A stretch of DNA of 64,000 nt. Source: Planctopirus ephydatiae. Its GTDB lineage: Bacteria > Planctomycetota > Planctomycetia > Planctomycetales > Planctomycetaceae. The notes under the pieces were generated by a model. That model searched no databases. It saw only the letters and a program-made list of their open reading frames with translations, and was not told where the DNA came from. Positions 16,402 to 24,801 of this stretch are shown here, piece after piece (position 1 is the first letter of the stretch; each line of letters begins with the position of its first letter). The stretch is taken from contig NZ_CP036299.1 in assembly GCF_007752345.1 (NCBI RefSeq), forward strand, positions 2,743,001 to 2,807,000, given 5' to 3'. The position numbers and the translations under genes are program-made.

Positions 16402-16866
16402 TCACGCTGATGACCCACGCTGTAATATCGCCTTTTGGAACAAAGCGTCACAGTCCCGCTCCAACACCCCGCCGATTAGTGTGCAGTTCCACGCTGGGCT
16501 ACGGCGAACGACTTCTTCCGCCAGAATGTCAATTTGCCGCCAGCCCAATCGTTGCAGAGTGCGAATTGACGTGCCGAATACGACCGTTTCGATGCCGGTC
16601 CATAGGATCGCACCTTGGCACATCGGGCAAGGTTCTGCGGTCGTGTACAAGACGAGGCTCTTCCCTCCGACACCGACGCCGGATGAGGCCAGTGTGTTGA
16701 TGGCGTCGATTTCGCCGTGCCACGTCGGGTTGATTGAAGTCTTGTTCCAGCCTTCCGACAGAATTGTGCCGCTGTCCCCATCCACGATCAAAGCCCCAAA
16801 GGGCAGATCGGGAACATTCGTCGCCAGTTCGATGGCCCGCCGCATGTAGAGTTCGTGATCGTTCAT
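16402..16866 (-). CDS. Nucleoside/base deaminase
   Basis: 154 residues of the cytidine/deoxycytidylate deaminase superfamily. Zinc ligands and catalytic Glu are in HGEIDAINT and TAEPCPMCQGAILW. The fold and C-terminal part resemble guanine deaminase or TadA-like enzymes; the substrate cannot be fixed from sequence. It overlaps the upstream 57-residue zinc protein by 4 nt. Confidence 0.85.
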   Translation of the reverse strand: MNDHELYMRRAIELATNVPDLPFGALIVDGDSGTILSEGWNKTSINPTWHGEIDAINTLASSGVGVGGKSLVLYTTAEPCPMCQGAILWTGIETVVFGTSIRTLQRLGWRQIDILAEEVVRRSPAWNCTLIGGVLERDCDALFQKAILQRGSSA

Positions 16867-17036
16867 GCTGCCTTGCCTTCAATCTTCTCTCGACATTCAG
16901 CGCAGGTGTGGAAGCGGGTTCCAGTGCAGCAAACGAGATGTTCGTAGCACATTTTCTTTTCCCCGCACTCCCAGCATTGAGCCAAAACCATCTCTGGCTG
17001 CTCCTGCGGCGGCGTTGCATTCTCAAAAGTATCCAT
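16863..17036 (-). CDS. 57-residue Cys-rich zinc-binding protein
   Basis: Reading from the ATG at 17036 gives 57 residues with eight-residue-spaced Cys pairs: QCWECGEKKMCYEHLVCC and FHTCAECREK, plus a His. The arrangement suggests one or two zinc sites, as in B-box or zinc-ribbon peptides. The last codons overlap the deaminase start (ATGA), so it belongs to that operon. I recognise no named family; it is too short for most ORF callers. Confidence 0.65.
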   Translation of the reverse strand: MDTFENATPPQEQPEMVLAQCWECGEKKMCYEHLVCCTGTRFHTCAECREKIEGKAA

Positions 17037-17065
17037 GACCTATCCCTCGTAATTCCAAAAGATGT

Positions 17066-17683
17066 TCATCCCGTACTCTGGCAAACTTCAGGAAGGGGTG
17101 ACGCCGAATTGACGGCTCTGAACATCGACGCCGCCGAATCTCGACCGAATCGTTTCTGACTCCGACGAACCAGCGGGTAGCCCAAGCGAGTCAAGAAGTG
17201 GTTGGGCCGGGAAAAAGCCAGAATGTCGTACCACACCTTGTCGGTGGCTTGATCCCACTCAATCAGGAACCGCTCTTCACCGCTTTCAACGTGGCCGGGC
17301 AGTGTTCCGTAGGCGAAACCGAACTTGGTGATCGGTCCTTGCTCGTCCACCGTGTAGATGATGCGGCACGAATTGAGCCACCAGAATCCCAAGGTCCATC
17401 CCATGATCGCCACGACTTGGCCGGGTTCCAGCGGAGTCTCTGGCGACCATACTTCCACCCAGCCCAGCCGGAACTGCTCCCACCGTTTCAATGCGGCCTT
17501 GGCGGAATGGAACACGGACTCTCCCGCACCCAATTCAATGCGGGTCCGATCCACGTCGAATCCAGCGGGAGTCGTCGTGGCAGTCGCTCCCACAGCCGGA
17601 TAGCTGAAGTCGTGAGCCGCCTGCCCCGCCACGAAGCGGCGAAGTGATTCGACAGGCGGTTTTTGAAACGACAGCATCCCCAT
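17066..17683 (-). CDS. DUF1990 family protein
   Basis: 205 residues. It matches DUF1990 (UPF0548): FSYPAVGAT near the start, ALKRWEQFRLGWVEVW, PGQVVAIMGWTLGFWWLNSCRIIY, FGFAYGTLPGHVESGEERFLI and SRPNHFLTRLGYPLVRRSQKRF. The family is thought to bind hydrophobic ligands in a START-like or similar fold. I chose the ATG at 17683. It is divergently oriented from the NAD(P)-binding SDR gene across about 115 bp, a frequent partner of DUF1990 genes. Confidence 0.85.
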   Translation of the reverse strand: MGMLSFQKPPVESLRRFVAGQAAHDFSYPAVGATATTTPAGFDVDRTRIELGAGESVFHSAKAALKRWEQFRLGWVEVWSPETPLEPGQVVAIMGWTLGFWWLNSCRIIYTVDEQGPITKFGFAYGTLPGHVESGEERFLIEWDQATDKVWYDILAFSRPNHFLTRLGYPLVRRSQKRFGRDSAASMFRAVNSASPLPEVCQSTG

Positions 17684-17728
17684 CCCTGATCCTATTTGCC
17701 GCTGAGCATGTCGCTCGGTTCGAGAAAC

Positions 17729-17736
17729 GGTAAAAT
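17729..17736 (+). promoter_or_regulatory. Extended -10-like element before the SDR gene
   Basis: GGTAAAAT in the gap between the divergent DUF1990 and SDR genes, 62 nt before the SDR ATG. Confidence 0.35.
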
Positions 17737-17798
17737 GCCATTCTCTTATACTATCCGCAGAACAAACGGTTTCCCAACAGGGAGTTCGAGCGAAGACC

Positions 17799-18737
17799 AT
17801 GCAGCCACCGAAGTCGAATATGTCCGAAGTGCCGACTGCATCGACAGTTCTGCTGACGGGTGCCTCCGGTTATGTCGGCGGTCGGCTGATCCCGTTGCTT
17901 GAACAGCAGCCAGTGGTTCTACGGTGTTTGGCACGTAACCCGGACAAGCTGCGGCCACAGGTCAAAAATTCAACGGAAGTTGTTCGTGGCGACGTTTTGG
18001 AGGCTCCTTCGCTGGACAAGGCGTTGCAGGGCGTTCACACCGCATACTACCTCGTGCATCTCATGTCGGGGTCGCTCGACTTCGAGAAGGAGGATCGGCA
18101 GGCGGCGAAGAACTTCGCTGATGCCGCAAAACGAGCGGGTGTGCATCGCATCATCTACCTTGGCGGTCTGGGGGATGATGCTGATCCAGAATTGTCACCG
18201 CATCTGCGGAGTCGCCACGAGGTCGGTGAGATTCTACGGGAGTCGGGCGTTGAAACGATTGAGTTTCGGGCGGGGATGGTTGTCGGGGCAGGTAGCCTGT
18301 CGTACCAGTTGTTGAAGTCTTTGACGGATCGCCTGCCAGTAATGATTTGCCCGCTCTGGCTCACCACGCCGACGCAGCCCATCGCCATCGACGACGTATT
18401 GGGATATCTGCTTGCGGCCAAGGATTTGCCGAAGGGAGAAAGCCGTATCTTCGAGATCGGTAGCCCAGATGTTGTGACCTACGGCGACCTCATTCGAGAG
18501 TATGCTCGCCAGCAAGGGCTGCGAAGGTGGCTGATTTTCGTCCCGGTGCTGACGCCGTACCTTTCGGGACTCTGGTTGGCTCTGGTCACGCCTTCTTCCT
18601 TCGAGGTCGGTCGTCATCTCATCGAAGGACTGAAGAATCCCACCGTCGTGCGTGACTCGAACGCTTTGGATGTCTTCTCAATTCGACCGATGGGAGTCGA
18701 GGAAGCCATTCGATCTGCGATTGACGGGGCGACCTAA
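17799..18737 (+). CDS. Atypical SDR, NAD(P)-binding protein
   Basis: 312 residues. Rossmann motif VLLTGASGYVGGRLIP near residue 17, with RGDV and YYLVHLMSG later, as in the YbjT/atypical SDR group. The usual Tyr-Lys catalytic pair is not obvious, typical of this subgroup. Longer homologues carry a C-terminal DUF2867 domain that is missing here, and the DUF1990 protein is encoded divergently instead. The substrate is unknown. A second in-frame ATG at 17820 is possible. Confidence 0.82.
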   Translation: MQPPKSNMSEVPTASTVLLTGASGYVGGRLIPLLEQQPVVLRCLARNPDKLRPQVKNSTEVVRGDVLEAPSLDKALQGVHTAYYLVHLMSGSLDFEKEDRQAAKNFADAAKRAGVHRIIYLGGLGDDADPELSPHLRSRHEVGEILRESGVETIEFRAGMVVGAGSLSYQLLKSLTDRLPVMICPLWLTTPTQPIAIDDVLGYLLAAKDLPKGESRIFEIGSPDVVTYGDLIREYARQQGLRRWLIFVPVLTPYLSGLWLALVTPSSFEVGRHLIEGLKNPTVVRDSNALDVFSIRPMGVEEAIRSAIDGAT

Positions 18738-18760
18738 TTGCCAATTTCGAGTCAGCTTTT

Positions 18761-19660
18761 TTACTTTTTGTTTCCCAAGTCCATCGCCAGCTTCTCAACC
18801 GCCACTTCTTTCGCCTTGGCTTCGACTTCAACGGTGATCTTCTTTCGCCGCCAGCAATCAGGGAAATCATTCACGTCGATGAAGTCGTGGTGTCGTTCGG
18901 GCTTTGGGCCGTCCCAGCCTTCAATCGGGCTGGAAAGATGGAACATCGGCTCCCGATCCCATGTCGCCAGAGCCTTCTTCGTGGCTTGTTCGACGCTCAG
19001 GTCATCGGGATGACAGCGGTGATGATGCACGTCATAGACCAGCGGGATGCCGGTTGCCTTGCAGAGTGGCAGCAGGTCAGCGGGCGTGTAGGTCTTGTCG
19101 TCATTCTCGATGGTCAATCGGCTTCGGACACTCGATGAAAGTCGGTCAAGGTTGCGGGCGAAGTCAGCGAGAGCCTTTGGCTTATCGCCGTAGGCACCGC
19201 CGCCGTGAATGTTGATGACATCGGCCCCGATCCACTCGGCCACTTCCGCTTGATATTCAAGCTCCTGCACGGACTTTTCCACCACGTCGAGTCGGGGAGA
19301 GTTCATCACCACGAATTGATCGGGGTGAAAACATGTTCGCAACTTGTGCTTTGTGACGAACGTGCCGCATTCCTTGAAGCGGCGAACGATCTCGTCGCCA
19401 TCGGGCAAATCGCCCACAGAATATCCACAGGCAGGATGCGTTTTGATCGGCAGAATCTGGCTGTTGACCCGAAAGCAGCCGATGCTGTTGTCGGCACAAT
19501 ACTGAAGTGCGACCAGCAAGGCGTCGGCATTTTCCAAACAAAGACGGCTCAACTTTGCCAAGGCATCGGGCCGCTTCATCTTGTTGATGGCTGTAGCAGT
19601 CGTCGTGACAAACTTGATGGGTTGGTCCCGAAACATGCAGCAGAGGCCGAGGCGGATCAT
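18761..19660 (-). CDS. uvsE: UV damage endonuclease (UvdE/UvsE)
   Basis: 299 residues with the UvdE TIM-barrel pattern: MIRLGLCC at the start, FHPDQFVVMNSP, INIHGGGAYGDK, LTIENDDK and YDVHHH. The conserved H, E and D residues bind the catalytic metals. The enzyme nicks 5' to UV photoproducts and some oxidised bases, starting an alternative excision repair. The start is set by the conserved MIRLGLC and by a 4-nt overlap with the TspO gene; a longer open frame upstream covers TspO out of frame. Confidence 0.92.
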   Translation of the reverse strand: MIRLGLCCMFRDQPIKFVTTTATAINKMKRPDALAKLSRLCLENADALLVALQYCADNSIGCFRVNSQILPIKTHPACGYSVGDLPDGDEIVRRFKECGTFVTKHKLRTCFHPDQFVVMNSPRLDVVEKSVQELEYQAEVAEWIGADVINIHGGGAYGDKPKALADFARNLDRLSSSVRSRLTIENDDKTYTPADLLPLCKATGIPLVYDVHHHRCHPDDLSVEQATKKALATWDREPMFHLSSPIEGWDGPKPERHHDFIDVNDFPDCWRRKKITVEVEAKAKEVAVEKLAMDLGNKK

Positions 19661-20061
19661 GGCCTCCCCCAATTCATCGCCGTGATGCTCAGTTGCAGCA
19701 CGGTCGCCAGCGACACCCAAACAAAATACGGCACTTGGGCCACGGCTACCCAGCGGTAGTGCTTCCAGACGGCGACCATCATCCAGATGATCGTGGCCCA
19801 CACGACCAGAATATCCACCGCCACCAGCGGCAGGTTCTGCATTCCAAATTGAATCGGAGTGAAGATCACATTTGCCACGAGATTGATGGCGAAAGGCAAT
19901 GCCACGAGCCAAGGCAGTTTTTTTCTGATCGCCTGCCCAAACACAAACCCAAAGCTGACAAGAATGATCGGGTAGAGAATCTGCCAAATCAGCCCGATGG
20001 TCGCCGGGGGAGGCGTCCACGAGGGTTTGGCGAGCGAGTTGTACCAGTCCATCCACGACAT
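19657..20061 (-). CDS. TspO/MBR family tryptophan-rich membrane protein
   Basis: 134 residues with five hydrophobic helices and the family hallmarks WYNSLAKPSWTPP near the N-terminus and Trp-rich loops before helix 4. TspO proteins bind porphyrins and steroids and modulate responses to light, oxygen or oxidative stress. It overlaps uvsE by 4 nt (ATGA), so porphyrin or light stress and UV repair appear coupled here. I chose the ATG at 20061. Confidence 0.88.
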   Translation of the reverse strand: MSWMDWYNSLAKPSWTPPPATIGLIWQILYPIILVSFGFVFGQAIRKKLPWLVALPFAINLVANVIFTPIQFGMQNLPLVAVDILVVWATIIWMMVAVWKHYRWVAVAQVPYFVWVSLATVLQLSITAMNWGRP

Positions 20062-20322
20062 CGTTCGTACCTTTGCTGTTGAATTCAGTGTGCATTCTGG
20101 CATTGTCTCGGACTTTCGTCACCGGATCACCCGCTCCTGTCCTGCCTCCAATCGTTCCAGCGATTGGGCCTCGCTTCCATGAACACGTTGCCGTTCGCTA
20201 CTGCGTGTGGCGACCGTCTGGTGGCGAGCGAGGCGCAGACTCGGCTTGAATCAGCAAAACCGCTGCCTTTTCAAGTCAAACTCACCTCCGTAGGGAAGTT
20301 CAGAGAGCTTACCGCACAGCAC
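20062..20322. other. Intergenic stretch between tspO and the merR promoter
   Basis: About 260 bp with no coding signal. It holds only a weak hairpin (CAATCG-TTCCAG-CGATTG near 20152) of unknown meaning. Confidence 0.4.
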
Positions 20323-20354
20323 TTGACTCTGTAGTATGGTACGGAGTTTAGAAT
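20323..20354 (+). promoter_or_regulatory. MerR-type promoter/operator
   Basis: A -35 TTGACT at 20323-20328 and a -10 TAGAAT at 20349-20354 are separated by 20 bp, the over-long spacing typical of MerR-controlled promoters. The spacer contains the dyad ACTCTGTA-N6-TACGGAGT (one mismatch), where MerR-family dimers bind and untwist DNA. It lies 25 bp before the MerR gene, so the whole run is probably autoregulated. Confidence 0.8.
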
Positions 20355-20378
20355 GCGTCCGAGAGGAAGGAGTGTGTC

Positions 20379-20828
20379 GTGAGCGCTTTGAAAATTGGCG
20401 AAGTGGCGAAGCGTTCGGATGTCGGAATCGAAACGATTCGGTATTACGAACGTCAGGGCTTGCTGGCAGAACCGGATCGTCGGCCTTCGGGCTATCGGCA
20501 GTATGACGAGTCGGTTGTGTCCCGATTGCAGTTTATCCGACGTGCCAAAGAGCTTGGATTCACACTCTCTGAAATCAAGGAACTGCTTGGCCTTTGGTTC
20601 GACGTGAATACGAAGTGCGTTCATGTGCGCCAGCGAGCCGAGCGGAAGATCAATGATATTGAGGACAAGATTCGGTCGCTGCAACGAATGAAGCGGTCGC
20701 TCAAGAAGATAGTCAGCCAGTGCGAGAACCGAGATGCAGTTAGTGAGTGTCCGCTCTGGCTGGGACTCGACGAACCTCGGAAGAACGCCAACGTTGACGA
20801 CTCCACCAGCAAAAAGAGGAAAAGATGA
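20379..20828 (+). CDS. MerR-family metalloregulator-like protein
   Basis: 149 residues. The N-terminal winged HTH (KIGEVAKRSDVGIETIRYYERQGLL) and coiled dimerisation helix are standard MerR. Cysteines at 80, 115 and 124 keep the 35- and 9-residue spacing of the Hg-binding Cys82/117/126 of classical MerR. However, no mer gene follows: the next gene, overlapping by ATGA, is a quinol NO reductase. Either Hg sensing has been rewired, or these thiols sense NO or another metal. The GTG start has GAGGAAGGAG upstream. Confidence 0.9.
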   Translation: MSALKIGEVAKRSDVGIETIRYYERQGLLAEPDRRPSGYRQYDESVVSRLQFIRRAKELGFTLSEIKELLGLWFDVNTKCVHVRQRAERKINDIEDKIRSLQRMKRSLKKIVSQCENRDAVSECPLWLGLDEPRKNANVDDSTSKKRKR

Positions 20829-23053
20829 AACGATTGTGGATAGCGTTTGTGGCGGTGATGGTCTTGTCATTTCTCGTCCTTGGTTGGATCGGAACACGCA
20901 TCTATTCGGAGATGCCTCCACTACCTAAGCAAGTCGTTGCGACGGATGGCCAGACGCTCATTGGCACTGGCGAGATCACTGCGGGGCAGAATGTCTGGCA
21001 ATCGATGGGAGGTATGGAAGTCGGATCAATCTGGGGGCATGGCAGCTATGTCGCTCCCGACTGGACGGCGGACTGGCTCCATCGGGAGGCGGTCTTCATT
21101 CTTGACCGTTGGTCGAACGCCGATTACGACAGTGACTTCGAAAAACTCGACAACGAGCAACAGGCTCAACTCATCGCTCGCCTGACCAAGCTGTTGCACA
21201 CGAATACCTATGATCCATCGACCGGCACGGTCACGGTTGACCCTATTCGTGTGGAGGCGTTTGAGTCCAATCTCGCCCATTACACTGAGGTCTTCTCGAA
21301 AGGGAACGCCGACTACGCCATTCCTGCGGGGGCGGTCTCCGACCCGGAGCGGCTCCGCAAGCTGTCGGCATTCTTTTTCTGGACAGCATGGGCTGCATCC
21401 ACCGACCGTCCCAATGACATCAGCACCTACACCAACAACTGGCCCCATGAACCGCTGATCGGCAACCGCCCCACCAGTGACACCATCGTCTGGACCGGCG
21501 TGAGCATCATCATGCTGTTGGCTGGTATCTCGGCGATGGCTTGGTGGTATGCCTCGAAGCGAAACGAGGAAGAGGAACCGACACCCCCGGAGACCGATCC
21601 ACTGGCGTTGTGGGAGGCCACACCATCTCAAAAAGCCACCATCAAATACTTCTGGGTCGTGTCGGCCCTGATCCTCGTGCAGATGCTTCTGGGAGTCATC
21701 ACGGCTCACTACGGAGTCGAGGGTGATGGATTCTATGGATTCCCACTCTCTGAATGGTTGCCGTACAGCGTGACCCGAACATGGCACGTTCAGATGGGCC
21801 TGTTCTGGATCGCCACGGCATGGTTGGCAGCGGGATTGTTTATTGGCCCACTCGTGAGTGGTGAAGAACCGAAGGGACAAACGCTAGGCGTAAACGTTCT
21901 GTTTGGAGCTTTGCTGCTCGTCGTGGTTGGATCACTGACGGGCGAATGGCTCAGCATTCAGAACAAGATGACCGATACGGTTTCGTTCTACTTGGGTCAT
22001 CAGGGGTACGAGTATGTCGATCTGGGAAGGGTCTGGCAGATTGGCCTGATGGTCGGACTGCTACTCTGGCTGTTTCTAATGATTCGTGTGCTGCTCCCCG
22101 CCCTGCGGAAAACCGGCGAGACAAGGCAACTCGTTGCTCTGCTTGCCGTCGCCACCGGAGCAATTGCCTTGTTCTACGGAGCCGGGCTGACGTGGGGACA
22201 ACACACGCACTTGTCGATGGTCGAATACTGGCGATGGTGGGTCGTTCACTTGTGGGTCGAAGGGTTCTTTGAGGTCTTCGCCACCACAGTTATCGCTTTC
22301 ATCTTCATGCGGCTCAATTTGATTCGACCGGGCATCGCAGCGGCGGCAGCTTTGCTTTCCGCCACAATCTTCCTGTCGGGCGGAATCATCGGCACCTGCC
22401 ACCATCTCTACTTCTCAGGAACGCCGACCGTCGCACTGGTTTGGGGATCGGTGTTCAGTGCGTTGGAAGTAGTGCCTCTCGTTTTGGTCGGGTTCGATGC
22501 CACCGAAGACCTGCGACGATCCAGAACGTCACCGTGGGTCCAACGGTACAAGTGGCCGATCTATTTCTTCGTGTCGGTAGCCTTCTGGAACATGATCGGA
22601 GCGGGCCTGTTCGGCTTCATGATTAACCCGCCGATTGCCTTGTACTACATGCAGGGTCTCAACACGACGCCGCTCCACGGCCATGCGGCTCTGTTCGGTG
22701 TGTACGGGATGTTGGGCATCGGGCTGATGCTCATCTGTCTGCGTGTGCTGATCCCCGGAAAGGAATGGAAGGACGGCCTGCTGCGTTTCTCGTTCTGGTC
22801 ATTGAACGGTGGCTTGATGGCGATGTGCCTTTTGAGCTTGTTGCCGGTCGGCCTGCTGCAAACGAAGGCTTCCGTGGAACACAGCTATTGGTACGCTCGC
22901 AGCAGCGAATTCATGCAAACCGACCTGATGCAGACGTTACGATGGTTGCGAGTGCCGGGCGACACCGTGTTCTTCCTCGGAGCCGTCGCCCTTGTTCTGT
23001 TCGTGGCCGGTCTCAAGACCGGGCATTCGTTCAAGAGCGAGAAACAGTCATGA
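20825..23053 (+). CDS. norZ: Quinol-dependent nitric oxide reductase
   Basis: 742 residues, the usual length of the fused single-subunit qNOR. An N-terminal periplasmic extension follows the first helix (QNVWQSMGGMEVGSIWGHGSY), then about 12 membrane helices of the heme-copper oxidase fold. Metal ligands are visible in TRTWHVQMGLFWI, VVHLWVEGFFEVF and GTCHHLY. The enzyme reduces NO to N2O with quinol. It overlaps the MerR gene and the ScdA-N gene by 4 nt each, so it is part of a NO-response operon. Confidence 0.95.
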   Translation: MKRLWIAFVAVMVLSFLVLGWIGTRIYSEMPPLPKQVVATDGQTLIGTGEITAGQNVWQSMGGMEVGSIWGHGSYVAPDWTADWLHREAVFILDRWSNADYDSDFEKLDNEQQAQLIARLTKLLHTNTYDPSTGTVTVDPIRVEAFESNLAHYTEVFSKGNADYAIPAGAVSDPERLRKLSAFFFWTAWAASTDRPNDISTYTNNWPHEPLIGNRPTSDTIVWTGVSIIMLLAGISAMAWWYASKRNEEEEPTPPETDPLALWEATPSQKATIKYFWVVSALILVQMLLGVITAHYGVEGDGFYGFPLSEWLPYSVTRTWHVQMGLFWIATAWLAAGLFIGPLVSGEEPKGQTLGVNVLFGALLLVVVGSLTGEWLSIQNKMTDTVSFYLGHQGYEYVDLGRVWQIGLMVGLLLWLFLMIRVLLPALRKTGETRQLVALLAVATGAIALFYGAGLTWGQHTHLSMVEYWRWWVVHLWVEGFFEVFATTVIAFIFMRLNLIRPGIAAAAALLSATIFLSGGIIGTCHHLYFSGTPTVALVWGSVFSALEVVPLVLVGFDATEDLRRSRTSPWVQRYKWPIYFFVSVAFWNMIGAGLFGFMINPPIALYYMQGLNTTPLHGHAALFGVYGMLGIGLMLICLRVLIPGKEWKDGLLRFSFWSLNGGLMAMCLLSLLPVGLLQTKASVEHSYWYARSSEFMQTDLMQTLRWLRVPGDTVFFLGAVALVLFVAGLKTGHSFKSEKQS

Positions 23054-23271
23054 CCGAATGCTCGCCGGAAACTTCTGTCCCTGATTGGATCATCGATCAC
23101 CCCGAAACACGGGCTGTGTTTCAGGAGTTGGGAATCGATTACTCCTGCGGCGGAAAATTGCTGGAGCTTGCCTGTCGGGAGGAGGGGCTTTTAGAGCAAC
23201 ACGTGCTGGCGAAGCTTCACGATGTCAACAATGGCGGAGTCCAAACTGCCATTCAATTATCTCGAAAATAG
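23050..23271 (+). CDS. ScdA N-terminal domain (DUF542) protein
   Basis: 73 residues with only the N-terminal domain of RIC/ScdA/YtfE: VPDWIIDHPETRAVFQELGIDYSCGGKLLELAC. The GIDYSCGG motif is the family signature; the C-terminal di-iron hemerythrin-like domain is absent. RIC proteins release NO or repair NO-damaged Fe-S clusters. It overlaps norZ by 4 nt, which supports a role in NO defence. Confidence 0.85.
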   Translation: MTECSPETSVPDWIIDHPETRAVFQELGIDYSCGGKLLELACREEGLLEQHVLAKLHDVNNGGVQTAIQLSRK

Positions 23272-23287
23272 AAATGCAAAGGCACTT

Positions 23288-23632
23288 ATGGCAATTCCCC
23301 ACGCACAACCGGGCGACGTGATCGACGTGCGGCCATTGGCGAGCAAATTGGCGGCGTCCATAACCAACACGCTCATCAAGACACCAAACGTTGAAGTGAT
23401 TCGCATGGTCCTCTTGGCAGGTAAAGCCCTATCCGAACACAAAGCCCCCGGCGAGATCATCGTACAATGTCTGGAAGGAGACATCACATTCACAACGATG
23501 GGAGCGCCGAAAAGGCTTCTGGCGGGTGACATGCTCTATCTGGCAGCCGGAGAACCCCACGAGCTTGTAGCCGTCGAGGATTCTTCGTTCCTGCTGACGA
23601 TTATGCGACCAGCGGCGAGTCAGCAATCATGA
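23288..23632 (+). CDS. Small cupin protein
   Basis: 114 residues with one cupin barrel: ALSEHKAPGEIIVQCLEGD (motif 1, one His) and LYLAAGEPHELVAVED (motif 2 His). The MAIPHAQPG start is typical of these small cupins and has AAAGG upstream. A longer start at 23222 would overlap the ScdA-N gene. It is within the NO-reductase run; related cupins are often neighbours of nitrogen-oxide genes. Function unknown. Confidence 0.75.
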   Translation: MAIPHAQPGDVIDVRPLASKLAASITNTLIKTPNVEVIRMVLLAGKALSEHKAPGEIIVQCLEGDITFTTMGAPKRLLAGDMLYLAAGEPHELVAVEDSSFLLTIMRPAASQQS

Positions 23633-24801
23633 GTGGCGAAAAAGCAGGATCGATAATTGGTTGGTTATGGAAGATAGGACGCTGGCTCGTCTTGCCGGTT
23701 ATCGGGGGCGGTATCGTCTACCAGATGAACTTTGCGCCAGTGACCGTTCAAGGCGTCTCGCCAACACGTCAAACAATTGTGTCCACAGTGATGGGAACTG
23801 GCACTCTCGAAGCACGAGTTTCCACGACGATCAGCCCCAAAATAGCTGGGCGAATCAGTGAAGTTCTCGCCGATCAAGGGGACACGATTGAAGAAGGTCA
23901 GTTGCTTGTCCAACTCGACGACGAGGAACTTCAACAGCAGGTAGAGATCGCTCAAGCGAATTTGGAAGCGTCGAGGGCGGCGCTGCAACGCTTGATGGCG
24001 GACAAGAATCGGGCCATCGCTGTCTTCGAACAGTCAAAGCGGCATCATGCTCGTATGCAATCGCTCAAAGAGAAGAATGCGACGACTCAGGAAGATGTGG
24101 ATCGAGCAGTTGAATCACTGGCGGTCGCTACAGCGGACGTGAATCGGGCGGAAGCCGCCATTACGGAAGGGCAAAAGTCACTGCTCGCAGCCGAGAAAAC
24201 TCTGGAATATCACCGTGCAAGGCTGGCGGACACGATCATTAAAGCCCCTTTTGGCGGCATTGTCGTTGATCGACAGCGGGAGGCGGGCGACATCGCTGTC
24301 CCCGGCAGTGCAGTTCTGACTGTGATCTCCACCGATATTCTCTGGATTAGTGCGTGGGTCGATGAGACGGAGATGTCGAAGCTGAGCGTGAGCCAGCACG
24401 CCCGGATTGCCTTTCGCTCGCAGCCTGACCACGACTATCCGGGTACCATCATTCGACTTGGCAAGCAGGCAGACCGGGAGACTAGAGAATTTGTCGTTGA
24501 TGTCCAAGTCTCTAAACTACCTGCGAATTGGGCAGTCGGCCAACGGGCAGAGGTCTTCATTGAGACTCAGCGGCAAGATAATGCTTTAACGATTCCGTCG
24601 TCTGCTCTGCACCGTCGAGAAAACGAAGAGGGCGTTTTTGTTATTGAGAATGGTACGGCTCACTGGAAAGCCGTGACGCTCGGTGTGAGGGGACGAGAAT
24701 CTGTTGAAGTTCTTGAGGGACTTTCAGAGTCCGACGTTGTTTTACTGGTTCCGACTGGCCAAACGGTGTTGACCGAAGGACGCAGGGTTCGGACACCATG
24801 A
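23629..24801 (+). CDS. HlyD-type membrane fusion protein
   Basis: 390 residues: one N-terminal membrane helix (about 15-30), biotinyl-lipoyl half motifs (AGRISEVLADQGDTIEEGQLL, then APFGGIVVDRQREAGDIAVPG), a long coiled-coil hairpin between them (about 95-195), and a beta-barrel/MacA-like C-terminus. It is the periplasmic adaptor of the ABC exporter encoded by the next two genes; all three overlap by ATGA. Confidence 0.9.
   Translation: MSGEKAGSIIGWLWKIGRWLVLPVIGGGIVYQMNFAPVTVQGVSPTRQTIVSTVMGTGTLEARVSTTISPKIAGRISEVLADQGDTIEEGQLLVQLDDEELQQQVEIAQANLEASRAALQRLMADKNRAIAVFEQSKRHHARMQSLKEKNATTQEDVDRAVESLAVATADVNRAEAAITEGQKSLLAAEKTLEYHRARLADTIIKAPFGGIVVDRQREAGDIAVPGSAVLTVISTDILWISAWVDETEMSKLSVSQHARIAFRSQPDHDYPGTIIRLGKQADRETREFVVDVQVSKLPANWAVGQRAEVFIETQRQDNALTIPSSALHRRENEEGVFVIENGTAHWKAVTLGVRGRESVEVLEGLSESDVVLLVPTGQTVLTEGRRVRTP

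Noticed and set aside
18761-20122. A 453-codon minus frame that could be read as a longer UvsE
   Set aside because: Its first 155 codons cover the TspO gene out of frame. UvsE has its conserved start at 19660, coupled by ATGA to tspO.
20323-20828. Mercury resistance operon
   Set aside because: MerR has the right Cys spacing and promoter, but no merT, merP or merA follows; the operon encodes qNOR.
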